From contig NZ_CP108484.1 in NCBI RefSeq assembly GCF_036226505.1, positions 62,001 to 126,000 on the forward strand: a stretch of 64,000 bases of DNA. The letters run 5' to 3'. Origin of the DNA: Kitasatospora sp. NBC_01246 (GTDB lineage Bacteria > Actinomycetota > Actinomycetes > Streptomycetales > Streptomycetaceae). Made by a program: the position numbers and the translations under genes. Under the pieces are notes generated by a model. That model ran no database searches and was not told the DNA's origin. It saw only the letters and a program-made list of their open reading frames with translations. The stretch's first letter is position 1. Every line of letters starts with the position of its first letter. This document shows, in pieces, positions 34,766 to 43,919 of the stretch.

Positions 34766-35803
34766 TCAGCCCACGGGGTGGTTCGCCCAGAGCGCCGGAT
34801 CGTTCACATTGTCCTTGGTCACCAGGGGCGCGGGGAGCTGGTCCTCCAGGCCGTTGGGCAGCTGGATGATGGTGGACTGGTGGTCGGTGGGACCGGTCTG
34901 GAAGGACTTGCCCTGGGCCGCGGCCCGGGCGTAGAAGAGGGCGTACTTGGCGTAGAGGTCAGCGGGCTGGGAGACCGTGGCGTCGATCTGACCCTCCCGG
35001 ATGGCGGCGAGCTCGGTCGGGATGCCGTCGTTGGAGACGATGGTGATGTGGCCGCTCTGGCCCGCGGGCTTGAGTAAGCCCTTCTGGCGCAGGACGTCGA
35101 GGGTGGGCTGGAGGAACACCCCGCCGGCCTGCATGTAGATGCCGTTCAGGTCGGGGTGGGTGGCCAGGGTGGACTGGAGCTTGGTGGCGGCGACGTCGCC
35201 CTTCCAGTCGGTCGGCAGCTCGATGACCTGGATCTTGGGGTAGTTCCGCTTCATGCAGGTGGCGAACGCCTCGGAACGGTCGTAGCCGTTGACCGAGTTG
35301 AGCGCGCCCTGGAGTTCGGCGACCTTGCCCTTGCCGCCGAGCTGCTTGCCGAGGAACTCGCAGGCCTTGGTGCCGTAGGCCTTGTTGTCGGTGCGCACCA
35401 CCATGTAGACGTTGCCGTGTTCCGGCTCGGTGTCGACGCTGATCGCGTTGATGTTGGCGGCGAACAGCCCGGAGAGCGTGACATCGGTGGTCACGGTGTT
35501 CTGCGGCGCCATCACGATGGACTTGGGGCGGCGGCGCTGCAACGCCTGGATGTTCGCGGTGAACTTCGCCTCGTCGCCCTCGGAGTGGGTGAGCGGCAGG
35601 ACGTCCAACTGCTGGGCGCCGATCTCCTGCTGGAGGTACTTCGCGTAAGCCTTCCAGAAGTCGGAGTCGGTGCGGGGGATGTCGATGCCGATCTGCTGGG
35701 CGGAGCCGCTCGGCCCGCCGGAGCTTCCGCAGGCGCCGAGGCACCCGGCGAGGAGCACGACGACGCCGCCCGTGCAGGCGGTCCGGGTGGTACGTGTCTT
35801 CAT
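34766..35803 (-). CDS. Sugar ABC transporter substrate-binding lipoprotein (distal copy)
   Basis: 345 residues from ATG 35803. The signal peptide ends in a lipobox (LAGCLGAC, with the Cys followed by GSSGG), so it is lipid-anchored outside the membrane. The mature part is a type-1 periplasmic-binding fold (Peripla_BP_4): IGIDIPRTDSDFWKAYAKYL, SIVMAPQNTVTTDVTLSGLF, KGKVAELQGALNSVNGYDRS, GVFLQPTLDVLRQKGLLKPA, HITIVSNDGIPTELAAIREG. It is strongly similar along its whole length to the lipoprotein at 39398-40444, yet lies at the far end of the same leftward group, after the regulator. One transporter may therefore use two binding proteins with different sugar preferences. The ligand is inferred to be L-fucose or a related sugar from the facing catabolic operon. 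Confidence 0.9.
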   Translation of the reverse strand: MKTRTTRTACTGGVVVLLAGCLGACGSSGGPSGSAQQIGIDIPRTDSDFWKAYAKYLQQEIGAQQLDVLPLTHSEGDEAKFTANIQALQRRRPKSIVMAPQNTVTTDVTLSGLFAANINAISVDTEPEHGNVYMVVRTDNKAYGTKACEFLGKQLGGKGKVAELQGALNSVNGYDRSEAFATCMKRNYPKIQVIELPTDWKGDVAATKLQSTLATHPDLNGIYMQAGGVFLQPTLDVLRQKGLLKPAGQSGHITIVSNDGIPTELAAIREGQIDATVSQPADLYAKYALFYARAAAQGKSFQTGPTDHQSTIIQLPNGLEDQLPAPLVTKDNVNDPALWANHPVG

Positions 35804-35881
35804 GTGGCGAAACGTCCTGGGTGGTAGGGGTCCGGCGGATCGGGGCGAGGCGCCGGGGGCCGGGGTCTCGGCACGTCGCTG

Positions 35882-36607
35882 TCAGGCGGTGGTGCCGGGG
35901 CCCCGGAGGTCGGTGGTGGTTCCGGTGGCGAGCCAGTCCTCGACCGCCGCCACGTGCACGGTGCCGGCGCCGGCGGCGCGCAGGGCGTCGCGGTCGACCA
36001 GGGCCCGCCAGAGGGCCTCGTGCTCCAGGTGGGCCTGCTCGCGGGCGGGGGAGGTCCGGGTGCCCGCAGGGCAGGACCGGAGGAGGGCGCCGCGCACGAT
36101 CCGCAGCCGCTGGGTGTGGGTGGAGAGGATGCCGAGCAGGGTGGACAGCACCGGGTTGCCGACGGCGTCGGCGATGGCGCGGTGGAACTCGATGTCCAGC
36201 TCGACGAACTCCTCGATGCCGATGTCCGTGGCGCTCCGGTCGAGGGTCGCCCGGAGCGCCAACAGCTCGTCGTCGGTGAGCCGGCCGGCGGCGAGGGCGG
36301 TCACCTGGGGTTCGAGCAGCCGTCGGACCTGGAGGAGCTGGCGGGCGGTGCGGCCGTGGGAGACGTCGGCGGCGAAGGCCAGGGCTTCGAGGAGCAGGTG
36401 CGGCTCCAGCCCGCAGACGTAGGTGCCGTCGCCCTGTCGGGCGACCACGATCCGCATCGCGGTGAGCGCTCGCACGGCCTCGCGCAGCGAGCCGCGGGAC
36501 AGCCCGAGCCGGTCGGCCAGGCCGGCCTCGCTGGGCAGCCGGTCACCGGGCTGCAGGACGCCGGAGACGATCATGCCCTTGATCTTCTCGATGGCCTCGC
36601 CCGTCAC
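35882..36607 (-). CDS. FadR-subfamily GntR transcriptional regulator (copy 1)
   Basis: 241 residues from GTG 36607; the GGAGG upstream is 14 nt away, a long spacing, so the start is uncertain by a few codons. The winged helix (EAIEKIKGMIVSGVLQPGDR, LPSEAGLADRLGLSRGSLRE, AVRALTAMRIVVARQGDGTY) precedes an all-helical FCD ligand domain (QVRRLLEPQVTALAAGRLTD, EFVELDIEFHRAIADAVGNP, HEALWRALVDRDALRAAGAG) with the Asp/His metal-site residues of the family. It is homologous to the regulator at 49082. It lies between the permease and the distal binding protein and probably controls the transporter and/or the facing operon, with a pathway sugar acid as effector. Confidence 0.9.
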   Translation of the reverse strand: MTGEAIEKIKGMIVSGVLQPGDRLPSEAGLADRLGLSRGSLREAVRALTAMRIVVARQGDGTYVCGLEPHLLLEALAFAADVSHGRTARQLLQVRRLLEPQVTALAAGRLTDDELLALRATLDRSATDIGIEEFVELDIEFHRAIADAVGNPVLSTLLGILSTHTQRLRIVRGALLRSCPAGTRTSPAREQAHLEHEALWRALVDRDALRAAGAGTVHVAAVEDWLATGTTTDLRGPGTTA

Positions 36608-36732
36608 CCCGATGGTGATCGCCTCCTGCGTCCGGGTGCTCGCGCCTGCGGGGGTCGGGCGAGGCCGCGGCGGCGCGGCCGGCCGGACCCGGTGCCGGCC
36701 GCGCCGCTGCGGCTCGCAGGCCGTACGACCCG

Positions 36733-37764
36733 TCACTCCTGCTTCTCGCCGGAGGCGAAGCGGGAGATGATCAGCGCGACGATGATGATCGCGCCGTTGA
36801 GGAACTGGTTCCACAGCGGCGGCACGCCCGCGAGGGTCATCACGTTGACCACGAGCTGGAGGGTCAGCACCCCGGTGAGCGCCCCGAACAGGGTGCCGCG
36901 CCCGCCGTTGAGGCTGACGCCGCCGATGACGGTGGCGGCGAAGACCTGGAAGATCCAGCCGTTGCCCTGGTCGGCGGAGATGGACCCGTAGTGTCCCGTG
37001 TAGAGGACGCCGGCGAAGGCGGCCACTAGGCCGCCGAGGACCAGCACCGTCCAGGTGATCCGGTCGACCCGGATGCCGGCGGCACGGGCGGCCTCGGGGT
37101 TGCCGCCGATCGCGTACAGCGCGCGGCCGTGGCGCAGCCAGGCGAGCGCGCACCCGCCGGCGAGGAAGAGCAGGGCGCAGATCCAGATCGCCGCCGGGAC
37201 GCCGAACCAGCGGGCGCCGCCCAGGTAGGTGAACGAGCCGGGCAGGTTGACGATCGACTGCCCCTGGGAGACGGCGACCTGGAGCCCGCGGAGCAGGGTC
37301 AGCGCGCCCAGGGTGACGATGAAGCCGTTCAGGCGCAGCTTGAGGATCAGGAAGCCGTTGACCGCGCCGATCAGCGCGCCGACCGCCAGACACAGCGGGA
37401 CGGCCGTCCAGGAGGGAAACAGCCCCAGGCCGTTGAAGCGCGCGCCGTGGTCGGGCAGGACCAGCCAGACCGCGATGACCGGGGCCACACCGATCGTGGA
37501 CTCCAGCGAGAGGTCCATCCGGCCGGCGATCAGGATCAGCGCCTCGGCCAGGACGAGCAGGCTCAGCTCGGTGGCCTGCTGACCGACGCCCAGGAGGTTG
37601 TCGGAGGTCAGGAAGGCCGGCGAGACGGCGAAGCCGATGACGCCCAGGACGAGCAGGACCGGCACCAGTGACAGGTCGCGGTAGCGGGCGAGGGTGAAGC
37701 GGCGGTCGGCGGGCGCGGTGACGGCACTCGCCGGGCGCGCGCGGACCTCAGTGGTGGGAGACAT
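36733..37764 (-). CDS. Sugar ABC transporter permease (RbsC-type)
   Basis: 343 residues from ATG 37764 (GAAGGA upstream), overlapping the end of the ATPase gene by 17 bp, so the two are translationally coupled. About nine membrane spans. Family signatures include LAEALILIAGRMDLSLESTI, GALIGAVNGFLILKLRLNGF, IVTLGALTLLRGL, GRALYAIGGNPEAARAAGIR (EAA-like coupling loop), ISADQGNGWIFQVFAATVIG and GVSLNGGRGTLFGALTGVL. It forms the channel of a CUT2-class importer, probably as a homodimer, together with the fused ATPase upstream. Confidence 0.92.
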   Translation of the reverse strand: MSPTTEVRARPASAVTAPADRRFTLARYRDLSLVPVLLVLGVIGFAVSPAFLTSDNLLGVGQQATELSLLVLAEALILIAGRMDLSLESTIGVAPVIAVWLVLPDHGARFNGLGLFPSWTAVPLCLAVGALIGAVNGFLILKLRLNGFIVTLGALTLLRGLQVAVSQGQSIVNLPGSFTYLGGARWFGVPAAIWICALLFLAGGCALAWLRHGRALYAIGGNPEAARAAGIRVDRITWTVLVLGGLVAAFAGVLYTGHYGSISADQGNGWIFQVFAATVIGGVSLNGGRGTLFGALTGVLTLQLVVNVMTLAGVPPLWNQFLNGAIIIVALIISRFASGEKQE

Positions 37765-39313
37765 CGCGTTCCTTCGTGTCAATCGGGCCGGCCAGGCCCT
37801 CCATGGCTGCGACCAGCTGTTCGTCGCTCCAGCCGTGTTCGAACTCGGCGACCACGCGGCCGTGGAACATGGCCAGGACCCGGTCGCAGACCCGCAGGTC
37901 GTCGAGTTCGTCGGACACGATCAGGGCGCTTCGCCCGGCGTCGGCGACCTGGCGGACGGTGCCGAGCAGGGATTCCTTGGACTTCACGTCGACGCCGTTG
38001 GTGGGCCGGACGGCGATGAGGACGTGCGGTTCGGTGGCCAGCGCCCGGGCGATGACCACCTTCTGCTGGTTGCCGCCGGACAGCGCGGACACGGGGGCCG
38101 CCGGCCCGGGCGTCTTGATGTCGAGTTCGTCGATCATCCGCCGGGCGAAGGCCCGGGTGCGCGAGGGCAGCACGGTGCCGAACGGGCCGAGCTGGTCGGT
38201 GACGGTCAGGGTGGCGTTCTCGGCGACGCTGCGCTGCGGAATGAGGCCCTGGAGGTGCCGGTCCTCGGGAACGAACCCGATGCCCGCGGCGAGGGCGGCG
38301 GGGACCCGCCCGGTGCGCACCGGGCGGCCGGCCACGGTGATGGTCCCGGTCTGGGGGCGGTGCAGGCCGGCCACGGTCTCGCCGAACCGGACGTTGCCGC
38401 TGGCGGCCGCGCCGGCCAGGCCCACGACCTCGCCGGCCCGCGCGGTCAGGGTCACGTCCTGGAAGGCGCCGGCCAGGCTCAGGCCGGTGACGGTCAACAG
38501 CGGGGCCCGGTGGGTGCCCGGCCGGCCGGGCACCGCCCAGGACGGCTCGCCGCCCCGAGCGCTCTCCCCGGTCATCGCCTCCACCAACGCCTGCCGGTCG
38601 AGTTCGGCGACCGGCGCGGTGACGATATGGCGCGCGTCGCGGTAGACCGTGACGGTGGAGCAGAGGTCGTAGACCTCCTGCAGATGGTGGGAGATGAACA
38701 GGAAGGCGACGCCCTGCTCCTGGAGCGAGCGCAGCTTGTCGAAGAGCAGCTCGATGCCGCGGGCGTCGAGCTTGGCGGTGGGCTCGTCCAGGACGATGAA
38801 GCGGGCACCGAAGGACAGCGCCCGGGCGATCTCCACGAACTGGCGCTGCTCGACGGTCAGGTCCTCGGCGCGAGCGGTCGGGTCGACGTCGACGCCGTAC
38901 TCGGCCAGCAGCTCGGCGGCGCGCCGGCGCAGCCGCTTCCAGCCGATCGGCCGCAGCGCGCCTCTGTCGTCGGGGCCGTGCCGGTTCAGGAACAGGTTCT
39001 CGGCGACGCTCAGCGCGGGGACGACGGTGGAGCGCTGGTACACGCAGGCGACCCTGGAGCGCCAGGCAGCGGTGTCGCCGGGTGCCGGGGCGGGCTCGCC
39101 GCCGAACCGCAGGGTGCCGGTGTCCGGGCTCTGCAGGCCGGTGAGCACCGAGACGAGCGTGGACTTGCCCGCGCCGTTGCGGCCGACCAGGGCGTGCGAC
39201 TCGCCGGGCGCGACCGAGATACGGGCGTCGCTGAGGGCGACGGTGGCGCCGAAGCGCTTGCTGATCCCGTCGGCCTCGACGACGGAGCCCCGTCCGGGGC
39301 TGGGGTCCGCCAT
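37748..39313 (-). CDS. Sugar ABC transporter ATP-binding protein (RbsA-type, two NBDs)
   Basis: 521 residues from ATG 39313 (AAAGGA upstream). NBD1 is complete: ISKRFGATVALSDARISVAP, Walker A GRNGAGKST, signature LTVEQRQFVEIARAL, Walker B FIVLDEPTAKLD, and H-loop ISHHL. NBD2 has the usual CUT2 degenerate P-loop (GLAGAAASGNVRFGE) and an intact signature LSGGNQQKVVIARAL. Its Walker B reads VLIAVRPTNGVDV, so the usual Asp and catalytic Glu are Val and Arg, and NBD2 is predicted to be unable to hydrolyse ATP. It powers uptake with the overlapping permease gene and the binding lipoproteins. Confidence 0.93.
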   Translation of the reverse strand: MADPSPGRGSVVEADGISKRFGATVALSDARISVAPGESHALVGRNGAGKSTLVSVLTGLQSPDTGTLRFGGEPAPAPGDTAAWRSRVACVYQRSTVVPALSVAENLFLNRHGPDDRGALRPIGWKRLRRRAAELLAEYGVDVDPTARAEDLTVEQRQFVEIARALSFGARFIVLDEPTAKLDARGIELLFDKLRSLQEQGVAFLFISHHLQEVYDLCSTVTVYRDARHIVTAPVAELDRQALVEAMTGESARGGEPSWAVPGRPGTHRAPLLTVTGLSLAGAFQDVTLTARAGEVVGLAGAAASGNVRFGETVAGLHRPQTGTITVAGRPVRTGRVPAALAAGIGFVPEDRHLQGLIPQRSVAENATLTVTDQLGPFGTVLPSRTRAFARRMIDELDIKTPGPAAPVSALSGGNQQKVVIARALATEPHVLIAVRPTNGVDVKSKESLLGTVRQVADAGRSALIVSDELDDLRVCDRVLAMFHGRVVAEFEHGWSDEQLVAAMEGLAGPIDTKERDVSHH

Positions 39314-39397
39314 GGCGGGGTCCTTTCCGAGGGCTCCGGTGAACGGCGGCGGGTGGCCGCAGGCTCGGCCGGCACCGCCGTTCACCGGGGGCGGGGA

Positions 39398-40444
39398 CTA
39401 CTTGCCGACGTTGTTGCCCCAGAGGCTCTGGTCGTCGACGTTCTCCTTGGTGACCAGGGGGGCGGGGAGCTGGTCCTCTAGGCCGTTGGGCAGCTGGATG
39501 ATGGTGGACTGGTGGTCGGTGGGACCGGGCTGGAAGGTCTTGCCCTCGGCCGAGGCCTGCGCGTAGTGCAGGGCGTACTTGGCGTAGAGGTCGGCCGGCT
39601 GGGAGACCGTCGCGTCGATGTCGCCCCTGCGGATCGCGTCGAACTCCTGCGGGATGCCGTCATTGGAGACGATCGCGATGTGGCCGGGCTGGCCGACGGG
39701 CTTGAGCAGGCCCTTCTGCTGCAGCAGGGCCAGCGTCGGCTGCAGGAACACGCCGCCGGCCTGCATGTAGACGCCGCCCAGGTCCGGGTGGGCGGCCAGG
39801 GTGGACTGGAGCTTCGCGGAGGCGACGTCACCCTTCCAGTCGGTGGCCAGCTCGATGACCTCGATGCCGGGGAACTTCTCCTTCATACAGGCGGCGAACG
39901 CCTCGGAGCGGTCGCGTCCGTTGATGGAGCTCAGGGCGCCCTGGAGTTCGGCGACCTTGCCCTTGCCGTCGAGCTGCTTGCCGAGGAACTCGCAGGCCTT
40001 GATGCCGTACGCCTTGTTGTCGGCGCGCACCACCATGTAGACGTTCCCCTTGTCGGGGCGGGTGTCGACGCTGATCACCGGGATCTTCCGGGCGGACAGC
40101 TGTTCCAGGGTGGAGGCGATCGCACCGGTGTCCTGAGGTGCCATCACCACGGCCTTGGCGCCGGTGTTCTGGAACACCTGGACGTTGGCGACCAGCTTGG
40201 TGACGTCGTTCTGGGAGTTGCTCACCGGCAGGGTGTTCAGGCCCTGGGCGGAGGCGTCCTGCTTGACGTACTGCGCGTAGGAGTTCCAGAAGTCGGAGTC
40301 CGCGCGCGGCAGGTCGATGCCGATCGCCGGCTTGCCGCCGGCGGAGGAGTCCGAGGCGCTACCGCGGTTGCAGGCAGTGGCGAACCCCGCCAGGACGACG
40401 ACGGCGGCGAGCGTGGCCGCGGTTCCGGAGGAGCGGAACTTCAT
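39398..40444 (-). CDS. Sugar ABC transporter substrate-binding lipoprotein (proximal copy)
   Basis: 348 residues from ATG 40444, with AAGGAG upstream; first gene of the leftward importer group. Lipobox LAGFATAC, then the Peripla_BP_4 fold: IGIDLPRADSDFWNSYAQYV, AVVMAPQDTGAIASTLEQLS, ISVDTRPDKGNVYMVVRADN, GKVAELQGALSSINGRDRSE, DATVSQPADLYAKYALHYAQ. The C-terminus (PTDHQSTIIQLPNGLEDQLP) is nearly identical to that of the distal copy at 34766. It probably delivers L-fucose or a similar deoxy or aldohexose to the permease. Its promoter should lie in 40445-40954, which it shares with the facing catabolic operon. Confidence 0.92.
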   Translation of the reverse strand: MKFRSSGTAATLAAVVVLAGFATACNRGSASDSSAGGKPAIGIDLPRADSDFWNSYAQYVKQDASAQGLNTLPVSNSQNDVTKLVANVQVFQNTGAKAVVMAPQDTGAIASTLEQLSARKIPVISVDTRPDKGNVYMVVRADNKAYGIKACEFLGKQLDGKGKVAELQGALSSINGRDRSEAFAACMKEKFPGIEVIELATDWKGDVASAKLQSTLAAHPDLGGVYMQAGGVFLQPTLALLQQKGLLKPVGQPGHIAIVSNDGIPQEFDAIRRGDIDATVSQPADLYAKYALHYAQASAEGKTFQPGPTDHQSTIIQLPNGLEDQLPAPLVTKENVDDQSLWGNNVGK

Positions 40445-40655
40445 GGTGCAGATCTCCTTGGCTGGGATTGGCCGGGTCCTCCACGGCGGTGAGGGGAACC
40501 GGCGCGGCGGGAGGGGTGCGAAGCCCGTCCCGGCGGGGCGAGGCGGGAGGGGAAGCCGGCCGCCTTCTCCGGCCCTGGTCCGGGAGGGGAGCCGGTTCCT
40601 GGTCGCGGCGATCGGGGCGGCAGACGACACCGGAGCGCGCGTCCCGTAGTTATGG

Positions 40656-40674
40656 GATGCCTTGCGATACGGAG
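40656..40674 (-). promoter_or_regulatory. Conserved motif facing the importer operon
   Basis: Read leftward this is CTCCGTATCG-CAAG-GCATC. The same motif with a 5-nt spacer occurs in the opposite orientation at 40869-40888, so each faces its own operon. It may be a promoter element or an operator shared by the two transcripts. Confidence 0.45.
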
Positions 40675-40712
40675 GACCTTATGAGCCTGACAGCTGACTG
40701 ACAAGAGGAAAC

Positions 40713-40760
40713 CTCGGATGATTCACAACCGTGACATCCGAGTTTCCCGGATGTGTCACG
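40713..40760. promoter_or_regulatory. Overlapping inverted repeats, candidate FadR-type operator
   Basis: CTCGGATG (40713-40720) pairs with CATCCGAG (40735-40742). The second half is reused in CGTGACATCCG (40730-40740), which pairs with CGGATGTGTCACG (40748-40760) apart from two extra bases. Three half-sites in a row suggest cooperative or alternative binding by a dimeric regulator. Confidence 0.45.
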
Positions 40761-40868
40761 ACGCGCCGTCATATTGGCTCTGAGCTGCAAGGTTTGGGAG
40801 CTTCTGACGAGGCCTCACCCGGTGTCGCCAGGAAGACATCGGAGGACTTCTTGCGATATGCGAGGTCG

Positions 40869-40888
40869 CTCCGTATCGTCTGGGCATC
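40869..40888 (+). promoter_or_regulatory. Conserved motif facing the catabolic operon
   Basis: CTCCGTATCG-TCTGG-GCATC, the inverted counterpart of 40656-40674, lies 66 bp upstream of the first gene of the rightward operon. Confidence 0.45.
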
Positions 40889-40954
40889 ACGGATTCATCC
40901 GATGTATCGGCCCATGGAGAGCCACGGCCTCCGGAGTGACCTGGGAGAGACAGC

Positions 40955-41806
40955 ATGAGGTTCCTGCGGATCGGGCCGGCGGGGAAAGAGGTTCCGGCGG
41001 TCCTGGGCGAGGACGGGCGGGTGTTCGCGCTCTCGGCCCTGACCGGTGACATCGACGGGGCGTTCCTCGCCTCGGGCGGGATCGACCGCGCCCGGGCGGC
41101 CCTGGCCGCCGGGGACCTGACGCCCCTCGACCCGGCCGGCCTGCGGACCGGCGCCCCCGTCGCCCGCCCCGGCAAGGTCGTCTGCATCGGCCTCAACTAC
41201 CGCGATCACGCGGAGGAGACCGGGGCGGCCGTCCCGGACCGTCCGGTGGTCTTCCTGAAGGACGCCTCCACCGTGGTCGGCCCCTACGACCGGGTGCTGA
41301 TCCCCCGGGGCTCGACCAGGACCGACTGGGAGGTCGAACTCGCGGTCGTCATCGGCCGGGAGGCCCGTTACCTGGCGAGCCCGGCCGACGCGGCGGACCA
41401 CATCGCCGGTTACGCGATCAGCAACGACGTCTCCGAGCGGGAGTTCCAACTCGACTACTCCGCCCAGTGGGACCTCGGGAAGTCCTGCGAGACGTTCAAT
41501 CCACTGGGTCCGTGGCTGGTCACCCCGGACGAGGTCGGCGACGTGCGGGCGCTCGGCCTGCGCCTGGCCGTCAACGGCGAGGTGCGACAGGACGGCGACA
41601 CCAAGGACATGGTCTTCGACGTGCCCTACCTGGTCTGGTACCTGAGCCAGTACATGGTCCTGCGGCCCGGCGACGTCATCAACACCGGCACCCCGGCCGG
41701 CGTCGCGCTGGGCCTGCCCGGCACCCCCTACCTGCGCGCCGGCGACACGGTCGAACTCGGCATCGACGGCCTCGGCACGCAGCGCCAGACCTTCTCCCAC
41801 GCGTGA
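40955..41806 (+). CDS. FAH-family 2,4-diketo-3-deoxy-L-fuconate hydrolase (predicted)
   Basis: 283 residues from ATG 40955, with GGGAGA upstream; first gene of a nine-gene operon. The fumarylacetoacetate hydrolase fold is evident: [55 protein letters not shown] (metal-binding E..E pair), [47 protein letters not shown]. In the non-phosphorylative L-fucose route a member of this family cleaves 2,4-diketo-3-deoxyfuconate to pyruvate and L-lactate. Fuconate dehydratase follows directly and LutABC lies downstream to consume lactate, so that reaction fits best. The family also includes other acylpyruvate hydrolases, so substrate assignment is from context. Confidence 0.87.
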   Translation: MRFLRIGPAGKEVPAVLGEDGRVFALSALTGDIDGAFLASGGIDRARAALAAGDLTPLDPAGLRTGAPVARPGKVVCIGLNYRDHAEETGAAVPDRPVVFLKDASTVVGPYDRVLIPRGSTRTDWEVELAVVIGREARYLASPADAADHIAGYAISNDVSEREFQLDYSAQWDLGKSCETFNPLGPWLVTPDEVGDVRALGLRLAVNGEVRQDGDTKDMVFDVPYLVWYLSQYMVLRPGDVINTGTPAGVALGLPGTPYLRAGDTVELGIDGLGTQRQTFSHA

Positions 41807-41817
41807 AAGGCACCGAG

Positions 41818-43161
41818 TTGTCCGCAACCACAGCGCGGATCACCGCCGTCGACACCTACGACATCCGCTTCCCCACCTCGCGGGAACTCGACGGGTCCGA
41901 CGCCATGAATCCCGACCCCGACTACTCCGCCGCCTACGTCGTCCTGCGCACCGGCGCGGACGGCCACGAGGGCCACGGCTTCGCCTTCACCATCGGGCGC
42001 GGCAACGACGTCCAGGTCGCCGCGATCGACGCGCTGCGCGAACACGTCGTCGGACGCCCCGTCACCGGGCTGTGCGCGGACCCCGGCTCGCTGTACCGCG
42101 ACCTGATCGGTGACAGCCAACTGCGCTGGCTCGGCCCCGAGAAGGGCGTGATGCACATGGCCGTCGGCGCCGTCGTCAACGCCGTGTGGGACCTCGCCGC
42201 CAAGCGCGAGGGCAAGCCGCTGTGGCAGCTGCTGGCCGACGCGGACCCGGCGTGGCTGGTCTCTCAGATCGACTTCCGCTACCTCACGGACGCGCTGACT
42301 CCCGACGAGGCGCTGGAACTCCTGCGCAACGGCAAGCGCGGCGCACCGGCGCGGGCCACCGAGCTGCTGCGCCGCGGCTACCCCGCCTACACCACCTCGC
42401 CCGGCTGGCTCGGCTACAGCGACGAGAAGCTCACCCGCCTCGCCAAGCAGGCGGTCGCCGACGGCTTCACCCAGATCAAACTGAAGGTCGGCGCCGACCT
42501 GGCGGACGACACCCGCCGCTGCCGCGCCGCCCGCGAGGCGGTCGGGCCGGACATCCGGATGGCGATCGACGCCAACCAGCGCTGGAACGTCGACGAGGCG
42601 ATCGAATGGACCAACGCCCTGGGCGAGTTCGACCCGTACTGGATCGAGGAGCCCACCAGTCCGGACGACGTGCTCGGCCACGCCGCCATCCGGCGGGGGG
42701 TCCACCCGATCAAGGTCGCCACCGGTGAGCACGTGCAGAACCGGATCATCTTCAAGCAGCTGCTCCAGTCCGGCGCCATCGACGTCCTCCAGCTGGACTC
42801 CGCCCGGGTGGCCGGCGTCAACGAGAACCTCGCCATCCTGCTGCTCGCCGCCAAGTTCGGGGTCCCGGTCTGCCCGCACGCCGGCGGCGTCGGACTGTGC
42901 GAACTCGTCCAGCACCTGTCGATGTTCGACTACGTCGCGCTGTCCGGCACGGACGAGGACCGTGTCATCGAGTTCGTCGACCACCTCCACCAGCACTTCC
43001 TCGATCCGGTGGTGATCGAGAACGGTCGCTACCGGGCCCCCACCACGCCCGGGTTCTCCGCGACGATGCACCGGGCCACCATCGACACCTACACCTACCC
43101 GGGCGGCGCGTTCTGGGCCGCGGAACCGTCGGAGCCGGCGGCGCAGGGGGGCCGGGCATGA
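41818..43161 (+). CDS. fucD: L-fuconate dehydratase (enolase superfamily)
   Basis: 447 residues from TTG 41818, with GAAAGG 7 nt upstream; a GTG at 41803 overlapping the previous stop is the alternative. It matches the mandelate-racemase subgroup known as fuconate dehydratase (and human ENOSF1): [79 protein letters not shown], the catalytic KLKVG, metal ligands in DANQRW and [12 protein letters not shown], and [15 protein letters not shown] with the general-acid His. It removes water from L-fuconate to give 2-keto-3-deoxy-L-fuconate. The long conserved stretches make this one of the surest calls in the window. Confidence 0.93.
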   Translation: MSATTARITAVDTYDIRFPTSRELDGSDAMNPDPDYSAAYVVLRTGADGHEGHGFAFTIGRGNDVQVAAIDALREHVVGRPVTGLCADPGSLYRDLIGDSQLRWLGPEKGVMHMAVGAVVNAVWDLAAKREGKPLWQLLADADPAWLVSQIDFRYLTDALTPDEALELLRNGKRGAPARATELLRRGYPAYTTSPGWLGYSDEKLTRLAKQAVADGFTQIKLKVGADLADDTRRCRAAREAVGPDIRMAIDANQRWNVDEAIEWTNALGEFDPYWIEEPTSPDDVLGHAAIRRGVHPIKVATGEHVQNRIIFKQLLQSGAIDVLQLDSARVAGVNENLAILLLAAKFGVPVCPHAGGVGLCELVQHLSMFDYVALSGTDEDRVIEFVDHLHQHFLDPVVIENGRYRAPTTPGFSATMHRATIDTYTYPGGAFWAAEPSEPAAQGGRA

Positions 43162-43919
43162 CCACCGACCTCGACGGGCTCACCGCCCTGGTCACCGGCG
43201 GGGCCTCCGGCATCGGCCTGGCCACCGCCCGACTGCTCGGCGAGCGCGGAGCGGACGTCGCCGTCCTGGACCTCGACCCGACCGACGCCCGCCCCCCGCT
43301 GCGCGGCTTCACCGCCGACGTCGCCGACGACCGCTCGGTGCGCTCGGCCGTCCAGGCGGCGGCCCGGGCGCTCGGCGGGATCGACATCCTGGTCAACAAC
43401 GCAGGCGTCGGCGCGGTCGGGACGCTGGAGGACAACCCCGACGAGCAGTGGCACCGCGTCCTGGACGTCAACGTGCTCGGCATCGTCCGCACCACCCGCG
43501 CCGCCCTGCCCCACCTGCGCCGCTCGGTGCACGCCTCCGTGGTCAACACCTGCTCCATCGCCGCCACCGCCGGCCTTCCGCGGCGCGCGCTCTACTCGGC
43601 GAGCAAGGGCGCCGTCCTCTCGCTCACCCTCGCGATGGCCGCCGACCACGTCCGCGAGGGCATCCGGGTCAACTGTGTCAACCCCGGTACCGTCGACACC
43701 CCGTGGGTCGCGCGACTGCTGGGCGCCGCCGACGACCCGGCCGCCGAACGCCTCGCGCTGAACGGCCGTCAGCCGACCGGACGTCTGGTGGCCGCCGAGG
43801 AGGTGGCCGCCGCCATCGCCTACCTCGCCTCCCCGGCGGCCGCGAGCGTCACCGGCACGGCCCTGGCGGTCGACGGCGGCATGGCCGGCCTGCGGCTGCG
43901 ACCGGAGCCCCGCCCGTGA
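43158..43919 (+). CDS. SDR oxidoreductase, predicted 2-keto-3-deoxy-L-fuconate dehydrogenase
   Basis: 253 residues; ATG 43158 overlaps the preceding TGA (ATGA). Classical [18 protein letters not shown] (nucleotide binding), NNAGVG, catalytic Ser in [14 protein letters not shown], and YSASK with the Tyr and Lys. The C-terminus [11 protein letters not shown] is typical. Asp after beta-2 ([10 protein letters not shown]) favours NAD+. In the L-fucose route the C4 hydroxyl of ketodeoxyfuconate is oxidised by an SDR to the 2,4-diketo acid that the first gene product would cleave. An alternative is L-fucose dehydrogenase, a job also done by SDRs, but the aldo-keto reductase next door fits that step. 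Confidence 0.85.
   Translation: MTTDLDGLTALVTGGASGIGLATARLLGERGADVAVLDLDPTDARPPLRGFTADVADDRSVRSAVQAAARALGGIDILVNNAGVGAVGTLEDNPDEQWHRVLDVNVLGIVRTTRAALPHLRRSVHASVVNTCSIAATAGLPRRALYSASKGAVLSLTLAMAADHVREGIRVNCVNPGTVDTPWVARLLGAADDPAAERLALNGRQPTGRLVAAEEVAAAIAYLASPAAASVTGTALAVDGGMAGLRLRPEPRP

Larger units (their letters stand above)
40445..40954. promoter_or_regulatory. Divergent control region of the importer and fucose-type catabolic operon
   Basis: 510 bp without a gene. It contains the motif pair at 40656 and 40869, overlapping inverted repeats at 40713-40760, and a small palindrome CCGAT-GT-ATCGG (40899-40910) close to the rightward operon. These are the natural targets of the two FadR-type regulators. 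The leftward lipoprotein gene has an unusually long leader if transcription starts near 40656. Confidence 0.6.

Noticed and set aside
35882..37393. A 503-codon leftward frame that could fuse a long N-terminus to the FadR-type regulator
   Set aside because: The extra 260 residues are the permease gene read out of frame; the regulator proper starts near 36607.
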